From positions 186,001-250,000 of the forward strand of contig CALRNX020000002.1 in the NCBI GenBank assembly GCA_943369665.1: 64,000 bases of DNA, in the 5' to 3' direction. A program made the position numbers and the translations under genes. This document shows, piece by piece, positions 45,215 through 53,400 of this stretch. Under the pieces are notes generated by a model. That model searched no databases. It saw only the letters and a program-made list of their open reading frames with translations, and was not told where the DNA came from. How positions within the stretch are numbered: the stretch's first letter is position 1; each line of letters opens with the position of its first letter. This stretch comes from UKL13-3 sp943369665 (GTDB taxonomy: Bacteria > Bacteroidota > Bacteroidia > UKL13-3).

Positions 45215-46120
45215 TTAGTTATAGCTTAACTCTTTACCGATATTATTGACGAATTCGATAAAATGTTCCATCTTTTTAATTGCCCGTACATTTTCGGGAA
45301 ACGTGATATCATCCTGTAAAACCTGGCTTCCTGTTAGCAAAACCTCTGTTTCTTTCCAAAGATCAGATAACTGGTTCACAAAATTTTGTTTATCGCAACA
45401 GATATGAGAAGCTGTCAGAATGGTTAAGATATAATCCGGCCGCTGCAACTCACTTATGGCCGTTTTAAAATTGCACATCGGCACTTCGTGTCCCAAAAAC
45501 AAAACTTCGTGTCCACGCGAACGAAGGATAAAGTTGGCAAATAATAACCCGAGTGAATGTTTTTCGTTTTCAGGCAAAAACAACAAAAAACGCTTTCTGT
45601 GTTCTGAGTATCGTCCCACATTTCCATCAATAGCTACATAAAGTTTTTGCTTAATGATTCCGGATGCAAAATGCTCGTGTGCAGGGTGGATCGAACCTAC
45701 TTGCCATAATAACCCCGTTTCTGCTAAAAAAGGAAATACGATATTCAACATGGTTTGTTCCATACCGATTTGAACAATACTTGTGGTAAGGGTTTGGTGA
45801 AATTCATATTCATTAAACGATAACATACTGCCTATTAAGCCTTTTATCTGGCAGCCATATTCATTCTTGCAACCCGAAATACCCATCACAAGCTCACATA
45901 TCTGCTCCTTGCTCATCTTTGCTATTTCTGATATCCGGTATCCTTTTTTGTTCAGGATACTGATATTAATGATGTTTTTTAAGTCATCATCATCATAATA
46001 ACGAATATTGGTTTCTGTACGCTTGGGCGCAATAATTCCATATCGTTGCTCCCAGATTCGCAAGGTGTGGCAGCGAATACCCGAGACGGCTTCAATATCT
46101 TTAATGGAAAAAACGGCCAT
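45215..46120 (-). CDS. MerR-family regulator with B12-binding domain (CarH/LitR-like)
   Basis: This 301-residue regulator has a MerR winged-helix domain at 1-70 (SGIRCHTLRIWEQRYG, with TETNIRYYDDDDLKNI), a four-helix B12 cap region (~90-165) and a cobalamin-binding Rossmann domain (~175-295). The cap motif Wx9EH is intact (Trp139, Glu149-His150), as is the Co-ligating ExHxxG (Glu186, His188, Gly191). In Thermus CarH the residue after the Trp is the His that binds cobalt after light exposure; here it is Gln140. CarH/LitR proteins repress genes in the dark and release DNA on light. It is divergent from the TIGR01777 epimerase gene, a likely target. Confidence 0.85.
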   Translation of the reverse strand: MAVFSIKDIEAVSGIRCHTLRIWEQRYGIIAPKRTETNIRYYDDDDLKNIINISILNKKGYRISEIAKMSKEQICELVMGISGCKNEYGCQIKGLIGSMLSFNEYEFHQTLTTSIVQIGMEQTMLNIVFPFLAETGLLWQVGSIHPAHEHFASGIIKQKLYVAIDGNVGRYSEHRKRFLLFLPENEKHSLGLLFANFILRSRGHEVLFLGHEVPMCNFKTAISELQRPDYILTILTASHICCDKQNFVNQLSDLWKETEVLLTGSQVLQDDITFPENVRAIKKMEHFIEFVNNIGKELSYN

Positions 46121-46127
46121 TTAACTT

Positions 46128-46184
46128 AATTGTTTAATAATATATTACCTGATGCAAACATATAATCGTTTCAAATTGTTTTAA
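46128..46184. promoter_or_regulatory. Direct repeats AATyGTTTnA in the divergent merR / epimerase promoter region
   Basis: AATTGTTTAA (46128-46137), AATCGTTTCA (46164-46173) and AATTGTTTTA (46174-46183) occur in the 82-base gap. The last two are in exact 10-base register. Tandem direct repeats are the binding mode reported for tetrameric CarH, so these are candidate operators of the adjacent regulator. Confidence 0.45.
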
Positions 46185-46202
46185 ATTTAATCCACACGTT
46201 AT

Positions 46203-47102
46203 ATGACAAAAATATTAATTACCGGGGGAACCGGGCTCATTGGGTCCCATTTATCCAAACTCCTTATCCAAAAAGGATACGAGGTAGCGGTTTTAAGCAG
46301 AAAAGAAGGATACAAAAACGGGATACGCCAATACAAATGGAATCCGGCAATAGGAGAAATTGACATCAAAGCTTTTGATGGGGTTGAACATGTGATAAAC
46401 CTTGCGGGAGCGGGTGTAGCCGATAAACGTTGGAGCACTTCCTATAAAAACGAAATCTACAATAGCCGTATCCTTTCAACCCGGTTATTGGTTGAAACCA
46501 TCAATACCCATCAGCTTAAACTCAAAACGTTTATCAGCACTTCCGCTATTGGAATTTATGGCAATGATAGCATTGGTAAAGCAACCGAAGAGGCGACACC
46601 TGCAACTGGCTTTCTGGCCAATGTATGCAGCCATTGGGAAAAAGAAGTAATATCCTTAAAAGATCCATCGATCCGCCAATGTTTTGTAAGAGTTGGTATT
46701 GTGCTGGCCAAAGAATCGGGGTTCATCCCGGAAGTTTCCAAACCGATCCGATTCTGCATAGGTGCACCATTGGGCTCAGGAAAACAATTGGTGAGCTGGA
46801 TCCATATTGCAGATTTATGTGCTATTTACCTCAACTGTATTGAAGACCCCAAAATGAAAGGACCAATCAATGCCGTTTCCCCAAATCCGGTAACCAACCA
46901 AAAAATCACCCGGCTGATGGCCCAAAAAATCAACCGACCATTATTCCTTCCTCCTATTCCAACTTTTATATTAAAAATACTCGTTGGTGAAATGGCCGAG
47001 AACTTGGTTGCTGACCAGTTTATTGTTCCCCAAAAGCTGATTGAGGCAGACTTCACCTACTCATTCCCAACCATTGATACTGCGCTGGACAATCTGCTTT
47101 GA
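46203..47102 (+). CDS. TIGR01777-family epimerase/NAD-dependent oxidoreductase
   Basis: This 299-residue extended SDR-type protein has the dinucleotide-binding motif ITGGTGLIGSHLSKLL (from residue 5), VINLAGAGVADKRWS, the typical TIGR01777 word, and a C-terminal DUF1731-like region. The family (E. coli YfcH) has no settled substrate. It is divergent from the B12-dependent MerR regulator and shares an 82-base promoter region with candidate operator repeats, so light or B12-status control is plausible. Confidence 0.88.
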   Translation: MTKILITGGTGLIGSHLSKLLIQKGYEVAVLSRKEGYKNGIRQYKWNPAIGEIDIKAFDGVEHVINLAGAGVADKRWSTSYKNEIYNSRILSTRLLVETINTHQLKLKTFISTSAIGIYGNDSIGKATEEATPATGFLANVCSHWEKEVISLKDPSIRQCFVRVGIVLAKESGFIPEVSKPIRFCIGAPLGSGKQLVSWIHIADLCAIYLNCIEDPKMKGPINAVSPNPVTNQKITRLMAQKINRPLFLPPIPTFILKILVGEMAENLVADQFIVPQKLIEADFTYSFPTIDTALDNLL

Positions 47103-47161
47103 GCATACTATTTTGGCATATTTTACGTATTATTACCGCGCATTATAGATGCCCTCAACAC

Positions 47162-48556
47162 TTGGCAAAAATTTTTCTCTTTTTTACGCTGATTACTTGC
47201 TTCTTTTTTTCATGCAAAAAAGACGATGATATCACCACAGACTCGGGTGCTAAACTTTCCTTCTCGCTTGATACCGTAATGTTTGATACCGTATTCTCTC
47301 AGGTTGGCACAAACCGTCCTTTATCCATCACCAAACAGCTCTGGGTTGTCAACCACAATACTAAAGGGGTTAAAACAACCATCAGGATTGCCGGAAACCA
47401 ATATGGTTTGTATAAAATTAATGTGGATGGACAACCTGCAACGGTTATTTCCAACAAAGAGATTCGCGGCAACGACTCTATTGTTATTTTCGTCCAGGTT
47501 TATTTAAACGCAGTTAATCAAAACACTCCTTTTATTGTAACTGATCAATTGCTGTTTGAAACAAACGGAAACATGCAGGATGTTGACCTTGTTGCATATG
47601 CACAGGATGCACATTATTTAAACAACGAAGTTCTTGATTGCAATAATGGCAACCTGCATTGGACCGCTGAAAAACCATATGTTATTTATGATTCTATTTT
47701 GGTTCCCAAAGGTTGTGTATTAACCATTGATGCCGGCACAAAAATATTTTCACATAATGCCTCTTCAATTCTGGTTGCAGGGACCTTGGTTGTAAACGGA
47801 ACGCAAGCCAACAAAGTGGTATTTGAAGGGGACCGTTTGGATGGAGATTACCGCAACAGGGCCGGCCAATGGGGAGGCATTCATTTTCTTTCCTCAAGCA
47901 CGGATAATATTATCAGCCATGCAGAGATCAAAAATGGTTTAATTGGTGTTCGGGTAGATTCTTTATCCCTCAATCAAAACCCAAAATTACTGTTGCGCAA
48001 CAGCTCCATACAAAACATGTCGTCCGTTGGATTATTGGGTTATACTGCAAACATAACAGCCATCAACAACCAGATCGTGAATTGCGGACAGTTTACATTT
48101 TATGGGCGATTTGGCGGAACCTATAGCTTTTATCATAATACCTTTGCTGCCTATCCGGTAAACTTTAACCGTCAAAACGAACAGTTTTTGTTAGATAATT
48201 CTCCCTTGCAAAACGAGAAAGGACAGATCACCGGTGTATATGCGCTTAATGCAATATTGGTGGACAATATTATTTATGGAAGCGAAGAAGAAGAACTTAT
48301 TTTAAACAACAATCCTTTAGGCGGAACATTTGGATTAACCTTTCAAAATAACTTATTGCGCACCAAAATAACGGCACTTAATGTGAACAATAATATCCTC
48401 AATAAAGATCCATTGTTTGTAAACGTTCAGGAAAATAATTTTCAATTAAACGAAAACTCCCCTGCCAAAGGCAAAGGAGTTTTTATCAATATTCCTTCCG
48501 ATTTAAACGAGAAACCACGTAGTATAACAACTCCTACTATTGGTGCGTTCGAATAA
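47162..48556 (+). CDS. Right-handed beta-helix lipoprotein
   Basis: The protein has a compact lipoprotein signal, AKIFLFFTLITCFFFSC, if translation starts at the TTG at 47162 (464 residues); the frame is open from 47099. No in-frame ATG exists there, so the start is uncertain. The mature part has a beta-sandwich-like region (~30-170), then beta-helix turns (VLTIDAGTKIFSHNASSILV, GQWGGIHFLSSSTDNIISHA). Proteins of this type are secreted or surface carbohydrate-binding proteins of unknown ligand. It follows the TIGR01777 gene closely and is convergent with ftcD. Confidence 0.8.
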   Translation: MAKIFLFFTLITCFFFSCKKDDDITTDSGAKLSFSLDTVMFDTVFSQVGTNRPLSITKQLWVVNHNTKGVKTTIRIAGNQYGLYKINVDGQPATVISNKEIRGNDSIVIFVQVYLNAVNQNTPFIVTDQLLFETNGNMQDVDLVAYAQDAHYLNNEVLDCNNGNLHWTAEKPYVIYDSILVPKGCVLTIDAGTKIFSHNASSILVAGTLVVNGTQANKVVFEGDRLDGDYRNRAGQWGGIHFLSSSTDNIISHAEIKNGLIGVRVDSLSLNQNPKLLLRNSSIQNMSSVGLLGYTANITAINNQIVNCGQFTFYGRFGGTYSFYHNTFAAYPVNFNRQNEQFLLDNSPLQNEKGQITGVYALNAILVDNIIYGSEEEELILNNNPLGGTFGLTFQNNLLRTKITALNVNNNILNKDPLFVNVQENNFQLNENSPAKGKGVFINIPSDLNEKPRSITTPTIGAFE

Positions 48557-48560
48557 AGAA

Positions 48561-50252
48561 TTACGCAATTGCAGTTTCTACCTTATCCAATAAGGTATCT
48601 GCCTGTTTGTTCGTTGTATCCAAAATGTTTTTAGCATCAGCAATAATAGCCGCAGCATACACTGTATCTTTTAATCCATTGGCATTTACCAATACATTAA
48701 AATAGGCCGCACGTACAGCCGTTTTCACGCACAATACACCAACACCCGCATCGGTAACGGAGTTTTGATTTCCTTTTTCGATCATATTGCCAAGCAGGTC
48801 GAGCGATGAGAGTGCAAGTTTCATGGTACGCAAGGGAACCTCACAAGCGTATTTTGTCGCTTCTTCAATGGCTGCCGTACGTGCTTGTTTTTCGGCATCT
48901 GTATTTTTAGGAAAACCAAATGCATTCATGATCGCGTTGAATGCCATCGTATCTTCATCCACAATTTTTAACAGATCAGCCTGAATGGTTTGACCCGTTG
49001 CAGCATAATTACTAAAAAATTCGGTTTGTGCTTCCCATCCGCGTTTACCTGCAGAAAGATTGGCAACCATATTGCCCAGGGCTACGCCCAAAGCACCCAC
49101 ATAAGCGGCAATGGAACCTCCACCCGGGGCAGGGCTTTCGCTTGCTGTTTCGTTTGCGAATTCACGTAGGTTCATGCGCACCAGCTTTTCATTTGCCGCA
49201 CTGCGCAATTTGTATTCAATAATTTTTTGTTCAGGTTTAAACGGAGCCAATTCATCCAATCCCAATGATTTTACCGCAATATGAATGAGCTCTTCTTCAC
49301 TTACACCAATTGAACGTTTCTGTTTTTGCAAATAATGCTTACCGGCATCCGTCAATGCACTTAAGGGTATCAACCCCACCAATTCCGAACCGGTAACCCT
49401 CACGCCACGACTTTCAGCACTTTTACATACTTCATCGAACGCCTGGTGTACAGATGTAATTTTATAATTGGTCAGATTCATCGAAATCTGCGCGATATTA
49501 TACTCTTCGATAAACCAACCTATTGCTTTTACTGCCTTTAATGTACCCGGAATCCGAACATCATTTCCATCAGCATCTTTTACCACTTTCCCGGTAACAG
49601 GATTTCCTTCACGTTTTACACGACCCGCCTCACGCACATCAAATGCGATGGAATTTGCCAATCGTACCGATTTGGTGTTTAGGTTTACATTATAGGCAAT
49701 CAAAAAATCGCGGGCACCAATAACGGTTGCTCCTGCTTTTGCATTCATCACTGCAGCACCAAAATCAGGTTTCCACTCCGGCTTGGTGATCTTTTCAAAA
49801 AAGCCTTCGTATTCACCACCACGGATCACTGATAAATTATTGCGCTCTTTATTAGGTTGGGCCGCTTCGTATAAATAAACCGGAATATTCAATTCTTCAC
49901 CAACACGTTTACCCAATTTTTGAGCATACACCACGGTTTCTTCCATGGAAATGCCGCTTACCGGGATTAATGGACAAACATCTGTTGCACCCATACGGGG
50001 ATGCTCTCCTTTATGTTTGCTCATATCAATCAATTCTGCGGCCTTTTTGATCGCCCTGTAAGCTGCTTCAATCACTACTTCGGGATGACCCACAAATGTA
50101 ACAACCGTTCTATTGGTCGCCTTTCCTGGATCAACATCTAATAATATTACTCCTTCAACGGCTTCAATTTCGTTGGTAATTTGTTTGATAATATTCAAAT
50201 CGTTACCCTCGCTGAAATTGGGTACACATTCTATTAAAGCATCTTTATTCAT
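48561..50252 (-). CDS. ftcD: Bifunctional glutamate formimidoyltransferase / formimidoyl-THF cyclodeaminase FtcD
   Basis: This enzyme moves the formimino group of N-formiminoglutamate to tetrahydrofolate and then deaminates it, the last steps of histidine degradation. From ATG 50252 it is 563 residues (MNKDALIECVPNFSEGND); the frame is open to 50378 but upstream residues are encoded by a terminator stem and are rejected. The formiminotransferase part covers ~1-320 (HKGEHPRMGATDVCPLIPVS), the cyclodeaminase part ~355-563 (SPAPGGGSIAAYVGALGVAL). A fused two-domain enzyme is common in Bacteroidota. Confidence 0.93.
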   Translation of the reverse strand: MNKDALIECVPNFSEGNDLNIIKQITNEIEAVEGVILLDVDPGKATNRTVVTFVGHPEVVIEAAYRAIKKAAELIDMSKHKGEHPRMGATDVCPLIPVSGISMEETVVYAQKLGKRVGEELNIPVYLYEAAQPNKERNNLSVIRGGEYEGFFEKITKPEWKPDFGAAVMNAKAGATVIGARDFLIAYNVNLNTKSVRLANSIAFDVREAGRVKREGNPVTGKVVKDADGNDVRIPGTLKAVKAIGWFIEEYNIAQISMNLTNYKITSVHQAFDEVCKSAESRGVRVTGSELVGLIPLSALTDAGKHYLQKQKRSIGVSEEELIHIAVKSLGLDELAPFKPEQKIIEYKLRSAANEKLVRMNLREFANETASESPAPGGGSIAAYVGALGVALGNMVANLSAGKRGWEAQTEFFSNYAATGQTIQADLLKIVDEDTMAFNAIMNAFGFPKNTDAEKQARTAAIEEATKYACEVPLRTMKLALSSLDLLGNMIEKGNQNSVTDAGVGVLCVKTAVRAAYFNVLVNANGLKDTVYAAAIIADAKNILDTTNKQADTLLDKVETAIA

Positions 50253-50288
50253 GAGTTGATTTTTTGGTCTAAACGTTGGCGAAAGTAA

Positions 50289-50336
50289 GAAAAAAAGAAG
50301 TCCAAAACAGAAGGCTGTTTTGGACTTCTTTTTTTT
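50289..50336 (-). terminator. Strong terminator of the 50418-55757 T9SS gene
   Basis: A 20-bp perfect stem: AAAAAAGAAGTCCAAAACAG (50291-50310), loop AAGG, then its exact complement to 50334. T/A runs on both sides allow bidirectional function. It separates the upstream T9SS gene from ftcD. Confidence 0.92.
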
Positions 50337-50417
50337 ATATATTCTTAATTGACTCTTCAGTTCCGGAAGTTGTATCACAAAACCATAGTATCCCGAAACT
50401 TCGGTATCAAAAAACCA

Positions 50418-53400
50418 TTATTGTTTCACCATTTTTTGGGTTGTTACCTCTCCATTAATAGTCCATTGCAAAAGGTATACACCTTTAGGCAAAGCATCCA
50501 ATCCATTTGTTTGCAGCGTGTTTAATCCTGCTTTTACTGTTCCTGTTCTCTCGTATAATAATTTACCCGTAATATCCATTAACATTATGTTGGCGGCCCC
50601 TTCTGTTTTCGCATCAATATCTATTGAAACTTCGCTGCTAAACGGATTAGGATAAACGATGCTTGCACCTTGTGTTGATCTTCCATACAATACAATTACT
50701 GTATTACTTATCTCTTTTTTACCATTAAAATCAGTTTGTACCAATCGGTAATAAAGTTTCGAAGAAGCTGTATGTATAAATGCATCTTTATCCAAGGATG
50801 TATAGGTGGAAAGTTCTGCTGATTTTCCTTTGCCTTTTACAAAACCAATATTGATAAAATTCTTACCATCTGTAGAGCGTTCTATTGTAAATCCTGCATT
50901 ATCCGATTCGTTTGCGGTTGCCCATCTTAAGTTTACATCCGTATTATTTCCCTTAGCTGTAAAATAAAGAAGTTTAACCGGCAATGAATTGTTATTAGCA
51001 CCAACAGCAAACTGCTTAATCAACTGGCTTGAATTCGTCATAAAAGAAACAATTCCTGTATTTGGATCCGCTGCATTAGCAACAGAACTTACAACCCATC
51101 CACCATTACTTCCTACACCACGGGAGAATAAAAAGAAATCACCAGGATTGGCTGCAAGTGTAATTCCATTAGTATAAAAATTAAGCTGTGCACTATCCAT
51201 GGTTCCGGTTCCATACTGATAAATAATATAATTATTAGGATTGACCGCTGTGACCCCTCCCGGAATTGTTATAGGCGATGTTCCTATTGGTAATCCTGAG
51301 AACTTATGAATATAAATATCATTTGCGCCTGATTGATTATAGATATCTGCTGATACATTCGAACCCGGGAAATCAACAAATCCTGAAACACTAACAGCTT
51401 GATTGAACACCATTGGTGCACCTAATGGAATAGTAGAGGTTGCAAATACAGGGGTGTTTTGCAATATACCCGCATTACAGTTCCCAGAAGCATCTGAAAT
51501 AACAAGTCCACTCGCTTCGTCCATCCTCCAATATCCTTTAAGATTTGCGTGCGCGAAATTTGCCATACGAACATGGATATTTGATCGAATTTGATCCTCT
51601 GTTCTAACTGTATCCCATATCTTCACTTCATCAAGGTTTCCGGAGAAATGAGTTGTTCCACCAATAAATCCTTTACCAATTGAAACTGCTCCTGAATTAC
51701 CTATGATAGATCCAAAAATCGACCCGTTTGCAGTAAGAACGCCATTAATATAAATACGTGCCGAACCCAGCATTCCATCATAAGTTGCTGCCACATGAGC
51801 ATACTCTGTTAATGGTATACTTGCCGAAGACGTTGTAGAATCTACACCATTAATTGTATATAATTTGAACACAACATTACCAGAACTGTTTACATACAAA
51901 CAGTATTGCGAAACATTGGCATCCAACTCTTTTGAAATGATATACCTGTTGTTTGTGTTAGCCCCACGATTTACCCATGCCTCCAATGTTAACATTGTCC
52001 CGCTAATATTCAAACTACCTTCACCATTCACACTTACCGATTGATTGGTTCCGTTCAGTGTCAAATGATTTCCGGCATCAGTAAACGTATTAACATCTGT
52101 TACGTCAAACGTATAAGTTAAAGTATCGTTTCCTGTCGATAAATCTGAAGTCGCAAGCAATCGAGTCCATACTTTCATCGTATATGAACCAACTATTGTG
52201 GGATTGTAAAATCCTCCCAATATCACTTTTGTACTTTGTCCTGAGGGAATACCTAATCCGCCAAAAGTATCAGTACTATTATAAGAAACAGGTCCGGTAA
52301 TCTGACATCCAACAACAATCGAATCCTGAGTATTTAAGCCGTAATTCAACACCTTAACTTCAGGTCGGAATGGAGCAGAACCAAGTATAACACTAGCACA
52401 TGGAAGCACAACACTTTCAGCTCCAATATCATCAGCTACTTGTAATCGAGGTTCTACCATAAAGCGGAATGCTGAATTCGTGGTTGCAAAATCTTGCCAA
52501 GAGTTTACAGTAGTTGCTTTATAATAAAACACCTTGTTACGAATAGGATCCTCGGCCTGATAACCAAAACCAACATTCACCAAACCAGTTTGACGAACTC
52601 CCACAAAAAAACTTCCTGAAACACCAACAGCTGGAATAACCGGTACAGTATTTACACCAACTACAGAAGTAAGCGTATTTGAATTCCAAAGTAATGTACC
52701 CGGAGTATCATTTAACATGTCGAATATGACAATCTGATATGGTTGACCGCCAGTATTAAATGTCACTCCTACTTGATTAATATTATTAGAACCTACATAA
52801 GGAAATTTTGCTATAAAATCACCACCTATACCATTAAAGCCTACGCCTCCAATTGAAGGAAGTGTTGGTTCTGCGTATGCATAAACATCATTGGTGATCG
52901 TTTGGTTAAATGATTTTGAGTTGTTTGTGTTTGTGCTATCAGAAGGAACCGTTACCGTTACAACACAGTTTCCTATATTCGAATAATTGTAATCACTAAA
53001 CGTTACAATTTTAGACGATCCTGGAATAATCGTGTCAATAAACTGAACATCGGTAAAAGAATTTGCCCCGGTTACTTGCACATCCACTTGTTGGTTAAAA
53101 AGGGTGTCAATTCCTGAATTAAAGATATTAGCCCGAATACCATGCGGAATAGCATAAGGAATAGGTAGCTTTCCTAAAGTGTACACTTCCTTTACAAAAG
53201 CATCCACTCTATTGGTAAATGGAGCAGCCTGATAAGCCCCCCTATAGGTGGGATCTATTCTTGTTGTTCCTGTATTATCAACTGTTACTAACCCATTTAA
53301 CGGTGTGCCAAATATTACATAATCATTAACAGATACCCCAGATAAAGATAAATCATTATTTGCTGTAAAGGTTACTGCATTAATATGCGAATGTTGCTCA

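Noticed and set aside
50253..50378. N-terminal extension of FtcD
   Set aside because: The extra residues would be encoded by the 20-bp terminator stem of the upstream gene, and MNKDALIECVPNFSEGND is the conserved family start.
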